A program made the translations under genes and the position numbers. 64,000 nt of DNA from an uncultured Clostridium sp. (lineage in GTDB: Bacteria > Bacillota > Clostridia > Lachnospirales > Lachnospiraceae). How positions within the stretch are numbered: the first letter of the stretch is position 1; each line of letters starts with the position of its first letter. The notes beneath the pieces were generated by a model, which was not told the DNA's origin, did no database searches, and saw only the letters and a program-made list of their open reading frames with translations. Shown in pieces: positions 8,378-15,887 of the stretch. The stretch spans positions 23,638 through 87,637 of the forward strand of contig URFM01000009.1 in NCBI GenBank assembly GCA_900547035.1, given 5' to 3'.

Positions 8378-8821
8378 TTATTCCTTCTGGTCTTCCAGTC
8401 CTTTCTTTTCCTCTATTTCTTTCAAGCGCCATTTAAAGCCTGCTGCCGTTTTCTGGCTGCCGTTCAAAGCACACGAAAGACTCCGACGGCTAATGCCAAG
8501 GGCGCGGGAAGCCTGAGCAATAGAAATAAACTCTCCGATCTCATTCCCCTCAAGATCCATCTGAATCACTGGTCTGAGGTCATGATATCCGATAATGGAT
8601 TCTCCGGAAACCTCGATGGACTCCTGGGGCTCCGACTCCGAAACCTTCTTCCAAATAAAGCCGCCTCCGGTTTTTCTCTCTCCATGAGCGGCCCGGACAA
8701 TAGCGTTCCTGGAAATACCTGTCCCGGCAGCCGCCTCCAAAGATGATTTATAATCCGCGATAAATAATCCCTCGGGTGTATATTGACGATATACATAACC
8801 CTTCATTGTAGTCCGGCTCAT
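8378..8821 (-). CDS. Stand-alone tandem NUMOD1 DNA-binding protein
   Basis: A 147-residue protein made of two copies of one module: residues 8-57 (VYRQYTPEGLFIADYKSSLE ... GGGFIWKK) and 84-131 (VIQMDLEGNEIGEFISIAQA ... AAGFKWRL). Each shows the NUMOD1 pattern: a short beta hairpin, an S-x-x-x-A-A helix, a GIS helix-turn-helix and a final G-F-x-W. NUMOD1 modules normally bind DNA beside GIY-YIG or HNH homing endonuclease domains, but no nuclease domain is present here. A small DNA-binding regulator is plausible. AGAGAGGAATTGAGAT precedes the ATG. It may be cotranscribed with the GH18 gene 56 bp downstream. Confidence 0.75.
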   Translation of the reverse strand: MSRTTMKGYVYRQYTPEGLFIADYKSSLEAAAGTGISRNAIVRAAHGERKTGGGFIWKKVSESEPQESIEVSGESIIGYHDLRPVIQMDLEGNEIGEFISIAQASRALGISRRSLSCALNGSQKTAAGFKWRLKEIEEKKGLEDQKE

Positions 8822-8857
8822 ATCTCAATTCCTCTCTTCTGTGTAATGAATATAGTC

Positions 8858-8886
8858 ATTATATCAACCAAGTTTTTGTTTGTCTA
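8858..8886 (-). promoter_or_regulatory. Promoter of the NUMOD1 gene
   Basis: On the minus strand TAGACA (8881-8886), 17 bp, TATAAT (8858-8863), about 37 bp upstream of the ATG. Confidence 0.6.
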
Positions 8887-9040
8887 TATATTTTTCAATG
8901 TTGTAAGATAAAATCAAAAAATTTAGTAAATCGTACCTTGAATGGCAGACTTTGCCATTTTTACAGACAACAAGCAAAAAAATACGCCATAGTCCATACA
9001 ATTGGCCGGCGCTGAGTACTCATATTCCTATGTTAAAACA

Positions 9041-9067
9041 GGCTGCCCGGGGATTTACCAGGCAGCC
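9041..9067 (-). terminator. Terminator of the mgl operon
   Basis: GGCTGCC (9041-9047) and GGCAGCC (9061-9067) form a hairpin 15 bp after the mglC stop, followed on the minus strand by TGTTTTAAC. Confidence 0.65.
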
Positions 9068-9081
9068 GTGAAATTCGCTTA

Positions 9082-10737
9082 TTACTTTTTCTGAACGTAC
9101 TTCAAGCAGTCAAGAGTTACCGCTACCAGAATAATGATACCGGAGAAGATGAACTGCAGGTTTGTATCAATACCAAGAATGGTCAGGGAGTAGGTCAGAG
9201 CGGTAAAAATCAGAACGCCGACTACTACGCCGGAGATCTTACCGATACCGCCGGTAAAAGATACACCGCCTACTACGCAGGCCGCAATAGCATCTGTCTC
9301 CCAGCCTTGTCCATAAGCCGCGGAACCAGATCCAAACATACGGATACACTCAAGCCATGCGCCGAAGCCATACAGAATGCCGGCCAGCATGAAGGCTCCT
9401 ACCGTTACCTTAAATACGGAGATACCGGAAACAGAAGCTGCCTCAGCATTTCCTCCTACTGCATACAAGTTCTTGCCGAAAGTGGTCTTATTCCAGATAA
9501 ACCACACAATGGCTACCGCAGCTACCGCCCAAAGAATGATCGTGGGGAAGCCGCCGATTCTCGGTATGATCATATTGGAAATTGAAGATTCAATAGCGCC
9601 AAAGGATACGCCCTTTGTAGCATATGTGGTCAATCCAAAGATGATCAACATGTTAGCCATGGTTGAAATAAAGGGATGCATCTTGAATCTGGCAGTAAAG
9701 CAGCCTGCAATAGTGGTAAAGCAGGTGGTAAAAATAATACACATTACCAGAGCTAAAAGCACTCTTGCCGGAATGGGAAGTCCTGTAAAGTCGAAAATAT
9801 GTCCGAAAACAGAACCGGTGTTAATTCCCTGATGCATAATAATTGTAGCGGTTACCATGCCCATACCAACCATACGGCCGATGGACAGGTCAGTACCAGC
9901 CAGCAGGATCAGGCCCGCAACGCCTAACGCCAGGAACATTCTGGGAGAAGCCTGCTGCAGGATGTTCAGCACGTTATTGTATGTCAGCAGCGGAACGCCC
10001 TTAACAGCCGGAGTAATCGCACACAAAGCGATAAAAATAATCACAATGGCAATATAAAGGCCGTTTTTCAGCAGGAAATCCCTGCGGTTAAACGTATATT
10101 TATAGTTTTCCACCTTCTGAGCCATGTTCTCGCTGAAGGAGAATTTGGACATGCGCAGCATATCAATCATATGATATTTATGCTGGAAAGCCGCATGCTG
10201 ACGGTCCTTGGCCGCCTGAATATCCTTTTCCAGCTGCATCTTGGCATCGAAAAGACGATTTTTGTGAACATACTTTTCGTCCTTGATCTCGCCCTGGTCT
10301 GTCAGCTTGGAAACCGTCTGCTGATGCTCTTTCTCAAGCTCCGCCACCGCGGCCTGGTACTTCTTCTGTGCCTCAGCCTTTTCTTCCACACAGCTGGCGG
10401 CTACTACCTGATAATATTCCTGATCATAGTGGGCCTTAATATACCCTTCCGCTTCCGCAACCAGCTTAGCCACTTCGTCCTTATTCTTAGCTTCTACCGC
10501 CTTCGCTTTTTCCAGGTCAGCCTGCAGCTGTTTCATCCTGGCATCCTTTTCCTGCTGGGTATAAATGTGGTCCTTCTTTAAACTGTCAATGTCGTTTAAC
10601 AGCTCTACAACTTTGTCGGTTCCATCCACGCGCAGCGCATCCAGTTTATCCTGAATTTTCCCGACATACTCATCAATAGGCTGACGAAGCTTCGCTTCCT
10701 GCTCAGCCGTAAGAATCTTCGCATTTTGATTTGCCAT
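9082..10737 (-). CDS. mglC: Galactose/glucose-type ABC transporter permease with long N-terminal coiled coil
   Basis: The membrane subunit of a BPD_transp_2-type sugar importer. Residues from about 221 to 551 form the hydrophobic permease, with family motifs such as LALGVAGLILLAGTDLSIGR and GAWLECIRMFGSGSAAYGQG. Residues 1-220 are an unusual hydrophilic, Lys/Glu/Ala/Gln-rich extension predicted to be coiled coil (for example LQADLEKAKAVEAKNKDEVA). E. coli MglC is about 336 residues, so nearly all the extra length is this cytoplasmic segment. A GGGGGAAAG ribosome site precedes the ATG, so the extension is translated in frame. It follows mglA by 15 bp and ends the operon. Confidence 0.93.
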   Translation of the reverse strand: MANQNAKILTAEQEAKLRQPIDEYVGKIQDKLDALRVDGTDKVVELLNDIDSLKKDHIYTQQEKDARMKQLQADLEKAKAVEAKNKDEVAKLVAEAEGYIKAHYDQEYYQVVAASCVEEKAEAQKKYQAAVAELEKEHQQTVSKLTDQGEIKDEKYVHKNRLFDAKMQLEKDIQAAKDRQHAAFQHKYHMIDMLRMSKFSFSENMAQKVENYKYTFNRRDFLLKNGLYIAIVIIFIALCAITPAVKGVPLLTYNNVLNILQQASPRMFLALGVAGLILLAGTDLSIGRMVGMGMVTATIIMHQGINTGSVFGHIFDFTGLPIPARVLLALVMCIIFTTCFTTIAGCFTARFKMHPFISTMANMLIIFGLTTYATKGVSFGAIESSISNMIIPRIGGFPTIILWAVAAVAIVWFIWNKTTFGKNLYAVGGNAEAASVSGISVFKVTVGAFMLAGILYGFGAWLECIRMFGSGSAAYGQGWETDAIAACVVGGVSFTGGIGKISGVVVGVLIFTALTYSLTILGIDTNLQFIFSGIIILVAVTLDCLKYVQKK

Positions 10738-10752
10738 ATCAACTTTCCCCCA

Positions 10753-12261
10753 TTATAGGTATTTTGCACTAAGCCTTAAAAGCTCTTCCTGATTTGTTTC
10801 CTTCGTGTTCACAATTCCGGAAAGATGTCCGTTGGACATAACGCCGATCCGGTTGGTGATTCCCAGGATCTCCGGCATCTCGGAGGAAACCACGATAATG
10901 GTCTTTCCCTGCTTCGCCATATTGATGATCAGCTCATAAATCTCATATTTGGCGCCTACATCGATGCCTCGGGTGGGCTCATCCATCATGAATACCTGGG
11001 GCCTGCGCTCCAGCCACTTGCCGAAGATCACCTTCTGCTGATTTCCGCCGGAAAGGCTGGAAATCATGTCATCCGGTCCCATACACTTCGTATGCATAAC
11101 CTTGATCTCATTAGCCGTAGCCTTAATCATCTTTGCATCGGACAGGGCAATGCCGGATTTGTACTGATCCAGGTTTGCAATGGTGGTATTAAAAGTCAGA
11201 TCGCTCTTTAAGAACAGGCCGTTGGCCTTACGTTCCTCAGTGATCATGGCAAATCCGTGTTCAATGGCCTCCTTAGCGCTGTTGAAATTCATCAGCCGCC
11301 CTCTGAAATACACACGGCCCGCTGCTCTTGTCCGGACACCGAATATGGTTTCCAAAAGCTCGGTACGTCCTGCGCCTACCAATCCATAAAGGCCGAAAAT
11401 CTCACCCTCACGTACATCAAATGTAATATCCTGCAAATGGGGTTCAAATTTGGTAGACAGATGCTGTACGGAGAGAATGGGTTCTCCCGGCGTATTGTCT
11501 ACCGGCGGGAAACGGCTCTCCAGCGAACGTCCAACCATGGCCGCGATCAACTCGTTCATATTGGTTTCTTTGGAGGGCTTGGTCATAACCAGCTTTCCAT
11601 CCCGAAGAACGGAAATCTCGTCACAAATTTCGAAAATCTCATCCATCTTATGAGATATGTAAATCAGTGAAATACCCTGCTCCTTCAGCATCCGCATCAT
11701 CTCGAAGAGCTTGTCAACCTCCTGTACCGTCAGGGAGGAAGTAGGCTCATCCAGTACAATCACCTTGGAATTGTAGGACATAGCCTTAGCAATCTCACAC
11801 ATCTGGCGCTGGGAAACAGACATATTTCTCATAGGCTGCGTCAGGTTTACTGTCATTCCAAGCTTTCGGAAAAGCTCGGAAGCTTTCTTTTTCATTCTGC
11901 CCTCATCAACTACTCCGGCAGAGTTCACCGGATACCGCCCCAGGAACAGATTATCGATTACATTCCGCTCCAGACACTGATTCAGCTCCTGATGAACCAT
12001 GGCAATCCCGTTTTCCAGGGCATCCTTGGGGCCGGAAAAGCTGATTTCCTTGCCGTTCAGGAAGATCTTTCCCTCATCTTTCTGATAGGTTCCGAACAGA
12101 CACTTCATCATAGTGGACTTACCGGCTCCGTTCTCTCCCATCAGTCCCATAACTGTTCCCCGTTTCACATCCAGATTGATGTGATCCAGTACCCGGTTAC
12201 GGCCAAAGGACTTGCTCATACCGCGTATTGATAAGACGATATCATCTTTCTTATCTACCAT
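10753..12261 (-). CDS. mglA: Sugar ABC transporter ATP-binding protein
   Basis: A 502-residue double ATPase that powers sugar import. The N-terminal cassette has Walker A GENGAGKST, signature MSVSQRQMCEIAKAM and Walker B VIVLDEPTSSL. The C-terminal cassette has a degenerate Walker A (GLVGAGRTE), signature LSGGNQQKV and Walker B VFMMDEPTRGIDV. This arrangement is standard for the MglA/RbsA/XylG family. The ATG at 12261 is preferred over a TTG two codons earlier because AGGAG lies 9 nt before it. It sits between the binding protein and permease genes. Confidence 0.95.
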   Translation of the reverse strand: MVDKKDDIVLSIRGMSKSFGRNRVLDHINLDVKRGTVMGLMGENGAGKSTMMKCLFGTYQKDEGKIFLNGKEISFSGPKDALENGIAMVHQELNQCLERNVIDNLFLGRYPVNSAGVVDEGRMKKKASELFRKLGMTVNLTQPMRNMSVSQRQMCEIAKAMSYNSKVIVLDEPTSSLTVQEVDKLFEMMRMLKEQGISLIYISHKMDEIFEICDEISVLRDGKLVMTKPSKETNMNELIAAMVGRSLESRFPPVDNTPGEPILSVQHLSTKFEPHLQDITFDVREGEIFGLYGLVGAGRTELLETIFGVRTRAAGRVYFRGRLMNFNSAKEAIEHGFAMITEERKANGLFLKSDLTFNTTIANLDQYKSGIALSDAKMIKATANEIKVMHTKCMGPDDMISSLSGGNQQKVIFGKWLERRPQVFMMDEPTRGIDVGAKYEIYELIINMAKQGKTIIVVSSEMPEILGITNRIGVMSNGHLSGIVNTKETNQEELLRLSAKYL

Positions 12262-12309
12262 TCTCAATTACTCCTGTGTTTGCAGATTAATAAGTTTCTT
12301 GAATAATAC

Positions 12310-12335
12310 ATTAGGGAGAATTGCTTCTCCCTAAT
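12310..12335 (-). promoter_or_regulatory. Intercistronic hairpin between mglB and mglA
   Basis: ATTAGGGAGAA and TTCTCCCTAAT pair over 11 bp with a TTGC loop and no strong T run after them. Such hairpins often protect the upstream mRNA segment or partly terminate, giving more binding protein than transporter. Confidence 0.6.
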
Positions 12336-12371
12336 GCCTGCCGTACCTTAAACCTTTAATTTCAGTTTTAA

Positions 12372-13721
12372 TTACTGGCTCAGTAAGCCGGTGTAAGCAG
12401 CCGCGTTGTCGGTCTTTACCATGTTGATGGCAAATGCGTCATACTGGCTGGGGTTGCCCAGACGGTTGGTGATGTTGGACTCGGTCTGGCCGTCGCCGCC
12501 GATGTACTCAACATTCAGGTTCAGAAGATCATCATACTTCTGAAGCAGGGGCTGATAGGTAGCGCTCAGGAAGTTATCAGCTGCATTATAAATGTTCAGC
12601 CATACGTTCTTGGTGGGATGAGCCTCTGCATCCAGCTGATTGGAAACTGCCGCAAATGTAACAGTAGAATCCAGATAATCCTCATAGTTGTCAGCGGTAA
12701 CCGCTACGTTCAAAGCGTAGAAGGAACGCTCTTCCTCGTTGTATACATACTCACTCTCGGAAAGAACATTGCCTGCATCGTCAGCGGTGCTGATACCGGT
12801 GTTGATGTCAACGCCGTCCAGAGCGTTTCTCAGAACACGCAGGGTCAGGTAAGCCTGAACGTCCGCATGCTGGCTGATGGTTCCGCCGTAGCCCTCTGCG
12901 ATTGCTGCTACAGCGTCGCTGTTTGCATCGTAACCGAAGGTGGGAACGCCGTTGTCCTTAGACCAGGCGTTGAACATGGACATGCCCATGCCGTCGTTGT
13001 TGGAAACTACTACGTCGATGGAATCGCCGAAGGAAGCGGACCAGGTATTGATGGCGTTTCCTGCGGTAGCTGCATCCCAGGTAGCTCCAGCGGAGTTCTT
13101 CATCTCCTGAGAAGCCAGCTCACGAACGGTGTAGGTGGTTCCGTTTACCTCAAGGGTTCCGTCCTGAACAACCGTAGCGCTTCCGTCGGTGTTGGTTCCT
13201 ACGGGGGTGCTGTCGGTAGCACCGTTCGCCTCTACTGCGGTTCCCAGAGCGTTACGAACGCCTCTGGTACGAGCGATGGAGTCGTTGTGGCCGATATCGC
13301 CGATTGCCAGAACGTATCCGATGATGCCGTCGCCGTTGCGGTCGATGGTGTCAATGTTGGCCTCGATGTAATCCTTAACCATGGTTCCCTGAAGCTCAGC
13401 ACCCTGGTTGGCATCGAATCCTACATAATAGGTGTTCTCGTTGAAGTTTAATGCTGTCATATCCAGCTCGCCGGTGGAGCTGTTGGAAGGCTGACGGTTA
13501 AACCATACCAGAGGCTTGTCCTTATTGGCTACCTCTCCGCCTGCAGCCTCCTCTGCTGCCTCAGTGGCTTCTCCCTCTGCTGCCTCGCTACCAGCTGCCT
13601 CGGTAGCATCTCCCTCTGCTGCTGCGGTGGTTGTGCCGGAGCTGCTGCTGCCGCAGGCTGCTAATGATACTGCCATGCAGGATGCAAGAGCAACTGCCGT
13701 AACCTTTTTCATCATTCTCAT
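12372..13721 (-). CDS. mglB: Galactose/glucose-binding lipoprotein
   Basis: A 449-residue lipoprotein that captures sugar for MglAC. The signal peptide ends in a lipobox (SLAAC, Cys about 22), followed by a Glu/Ala/Gly-rich spacer to about residue 70. The binding fold includes a calcium loop like E. coli MglB (DRNGDGIIGYVLAIGD) and the hinge motif VVSNNDGMGMSMF. An extra segment around residues 165-215 (TNTDGSATVVQDGTLEVNG region) makes it longer than the classical protein. GGGAGGAAAC precedes the ATG. It has its own promoter upstream and lies downstream of a sensor-kinase cluster that probably controls it. Confidence 0.92.
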   Translation of the reverse strand: MRMMKKVTAVALASCMAVSLAACGSSSSGTTTAAAEGDATEAAGSEAAEGEATEAAEEAAGGEVANKDKPLVWFNRQPSNSSTGELDMTALNFNENTYYVGFDANQGAELQGTMVKDYIEANIDTIDRNGDGIIGYVLAIGDIGHNDSIARTRGVRNALGTAVEANGATDSTPVGTNTDGSATVVQDGTLEVNGTTYTVRELASQEMKNSAGATWDAATAGNAINTWSASFGDSIDVVVSNNDGMGMSMFNAWSKDNGVPTFGYDANSDAVAAIAEGYGGTISQHADVQAYLTLRVLRNALDGVDINTGISTADDAGNVLSESEYVYNEEERSFYALNVAVTADNYEDYLDSTVTFAAVSNQLDAEAHPTKNVWLNIYNAADNFLSATYQPLLQKYDDLLNLNVEYIGGDGQTESNITNRLGNPSQYDAFAINMVKTDNAAAYTGLLSQ

Positions 13722-13801
13722 GATTTTGTTTCCTCCCTTTCCAAATAGTTATAAGATTTGGTTTCCGTCGGTTTGAATCATTTTTGACTACCGACAAACT
13801 T

Positions 13802-13830
13802 ATTATAGCGTCTTTTGCACATATTTTCCA
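13802..13830 (-). promoter_or_regulatory. mglB promoter with poor -35 box
   Basis: On the minus strand a perfect TATAAT (13802-13807) is preceded 17 bp upstream by TGGAAA (13825-13830), a poor -35 box. That suggests dependence on an activator, probably the YesN regulator at 17702. The leader then carries GTCGGT and ACCGAC arms able to form a hairpin. Confidence 0.5.
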
Positions 13831-13880
13831 TAAGATTTTCTTCGTTTTTCTATAATTTTCTTTATTCTTTTGCGTTTTTG

Positions 13881-14900
13881 TCAATTTTTTGTCACGATGT
13901 GCTGGGGAGATAGGTAATATTTACTATCAACCAATTCAAAATCCTCTTCCACGTTTTTTCCAAGGACCTGATCCATCGCAATGTTGAACACTGCGGCAGC
14001 GTAGGCCTTCTTATCGCTGGAAACAGTCCCCATCATCTTTCCGTCTTCCACAGCTTTAAGCCCCGGGGTGGTCCCGTCAATGCCAACCACCTGGATCCCG
14101 GTCACCCCGGCGCGCTCCATAGCGTCGATAGCTCCCAGAGCCATATCATCGTTGTTGGAAATTACCAGTTCAATTGTATCCGGATATTCCATAAGCCACT
14201 GCTCCATCAGAGCGGAAGCCTGGCTTCGCTCCCAGTTGGCGATGCCTCCGGTAATCTTCTCAATCGGCACTCCGGCGTCTCTCAGGGTCTGAACCGACCA
14301 CTCAGTACGAATCAAAGCATCCTGGTGGCTGCTCTCCCCTTCCAGAAGCACATAGCTCACTACTCCGTCCCCATCCGTATCCAGACCAGAGGGATCCTGG
14401 CGGTACTGATCTGCCACAATATTGCCCTGAAGAACTGCTGATTCCTTAGCGGAGGCAGCCACATAGTACAGTCTGTCCCAGCGGTTTAAATCCTCCTCGG
14501 CTGGCTGGCGGTTGAAAAACACCACCGGAACGTCGGCTCCCATAGCTTTATCAATAATACTGGAGGCAGCGGTCCGGTCCACCAGGTTAATGCAGAGAGC
14601 GTCGCATTCCAGGGAAATAAAGCGTTCCACCTGATTATTCTGAGTATACTGACTCCCTTTCGCGTCCTGAATGTCCAGATGAACTTTGATTCCTGTCTCC
14701 TGTTCATAGGCTTTCGCGCAGTTTTCCAACTCCTGCCGTATATTGTTGATAAAGGTATCATCTCCCCGGTACAGTCCTATGCCGATCCGGACAGATGGCG
14801 TCCCCTCTTCTTCATGCCTCTGACAGCCCCCCGCCAGAATTCCCGCGCATATGCAGAGGGCAGCCGTCATAGCGAGCCTGCTTCGGTTTTTCATCTTCAC
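13881..14900 (-). CDS. Second galactose-binding-like lipoprotein
   Basis: A 339-residue lipoprotein: signal peptide and LAGGC lipobox (Cys about 26), then a periplasmic-binding fold with the calcium-loop pattern DTDGDGVVSYVLLEGE and hinge motif VISNNDDMALGAIDAM. It is closer in length to classical MglB than the 449-residue MglB next to it. Because it is encoded with a sensor kinase and response regulator rather than the transporter, it may present ligand to the sensor, or feed the transporter with a different specificity. It is separated from the upstream sensor-like gene by only 15 bp. Confidence 0.88.
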   Translation of the reverse strand: MKMKNRSRLAMTAALCICAGILAGGCQRHEEEGTPSVRIGIGLYRGDDTFINNIRQELENCAKAYEQETGIKVHLDIQDAKGSQYTQNNQVERFISLECDALCINLVDRTAASSIIDKAMGADVPVVFFNRQPAEEDLNRWDRLYYVAASAKESAVLQGNIVADQYRQDPSGLDTDGDGVVSYVLLEGESSHQDALIRTEWSVQTLRDAGVPIEKITGGIANWERSQASALMEQWLMEYPDTIELVISNNDDMALGAIDAMERAGVTGIQVVGIDGTTPGLKAVEDGKMMGTVSSDKKAYAAAVFNIAMDQVLGKNVEEDFELVDSKYYLSPQHIVTKN

Positions 14901-14915
14901 CTTTCTTCTCCTTTA

Positions 14916-15887
14916 TCATTCAATGGGATAGAGCATTGTTTCATATTTGGGGCGCCTCAGATCCTCTTTTTCAATATAATAGTGATCCAGCACCGTCCTC
15001 TTTTGGGGTCTCTGTCCGGATACAGCCTCTACCGCCCTGCAGACACTTAAATATCCTGCGCTGAACTCGTCTGTCGCGCAGATTCCACGGATGATTCCCC
15101 GGTCCAGGGCTTCCAGAATCTCCTGGGCGCTCCCTCTTCCATAAAGTCCCCTTACATAGGAACGCAGCTTCTCATCGGATTTCAGCACGGAGGCAGCTTC
15201 TCTAAGGCTGTCCGGATCCAGACCCACAATAACCGCGCCTTTGGGTTCCTGAGAAATAGCCTGTTCTAAAACCGTACGGTATGTATTTCCATCCTCCTCA
15301 AGAGAGAGACATATCGTAAATCCTCTGCTCTCCAGCTCCTCCTCCAGCGTCCTTTCAAAGCTTTCCGTCCCCTCATGCTTCAAGGTCCGCCCAATGAGAT
15401 ACACCGGAATATCCCGATCATAAGACTGCGCAATCTGTCCGGCCATATCCCGCCCCATCTGAGCAAAATCCGTCGTAACCAGTGCCTCTGCCTGCTCCGG
15501 CTCCTGTCCGGTCCATACCATAACCACAGGGATGTCCGCCAACCTGCTCAGATCCTCCGGTATTTCTCCCCCCTGGGCCGGAGCGACTATCAGAGCGCTG
15601 GCCCCTGCCTGCTGTTCCCGGGCAATCAATTCCTGCTGCTGACTGGCGCTTCCCGCCTCATAAAGAGTAATAAAGCTGATATCCGCGTTCCGCTCAATCG
15701 CCGCCTGCTCCATACCCTTGCGGAAATTTACGTAATTGATGTCGCTGGTATCTTCCACGATCACGGAAATGGGATAAATCTCCCGTTTTTCCTCTTTAAT
15801 AATCAAATCCGTGGAGGAGAGCAGAAACAGGAGCACCAGTATAATTCCATAACCCAGCCACAATAATTTTTCTTTCCTGGTAATCAT
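14916..15887 (-). CDS. Membrane-anchored periplasmic-binding-like sugar sensor (XylFII-like)
   Basis: A 323-residue protein with one N-terminal membrane anchor (residues 8-27, LWLGYGIILVLLFLLSS) and no lipobox. The rest is a Peripla_BP-type sugar-binding fold (YPISVIVEDTSDINYVNFRKG ... ALIVAPAQGGEIPEDL ... GAVIVGLDPDSL). It overlaps the 3' end of the kinase gene by 4 bp, so the two are translationally coupled. In Clostridium beijerinckii an anchored xylose-binding protein (XylFII) works with a LytS-type kinase and YesN regulator to sense xylose outside the cell and induce the ABC transporter. This gene has the same architecture, here probably for galactose or a related hexose. Confidence 0.83.
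   Translation of the reverse strand: MITRKEKLLWLGYGIILVLLFLLSSTDLIIKEEKREIYPISVIVEDTSDINYVNFRKGMEQAAIERNADISFITLYEAGSASQQQELIAREQQAGASALIVAPAQGGEIPEDLSRLADIPVVMVWTGQEPEQAEALVTTDFAQMGRDMAGQIAQSYDRDIPVYLIGRTLKHEGTESFERTLEEELESRGFTICLSLEEDGNTYRTVLEQAISQEPKGAVIVGLDPDSLREAASVLKSDEKLRSYVRGLYGRGSAQEILEALDRGIIRGICATDEFSAGYLSVCRAVEAVSGQRPQKRTVLDHYYIEKEDLRRPKYETMLYPIE

Noticed and set aside
8941..8959. Terminator-like hairpin AATGGCA/TGCCATT with TTTTT on the plus strand
   Set aside because: No plus-strand gene or clear promoter lies upstream; could end a small RNA, but there is no other support.
12618..13451. 277-codon plus-strand frame opposite mglB
   Set aside because: It is the mirror of the strongly biased mglB coding sequence, is repetitive and has no ribosome site or promoter.
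13765..13796. GTCGGT/ACCGAC arms in the mglB leader as riboswitch
   Set aside because: Only a short stem is visible; it fits no known riboswitch consensus and is too weak for a separate claim.
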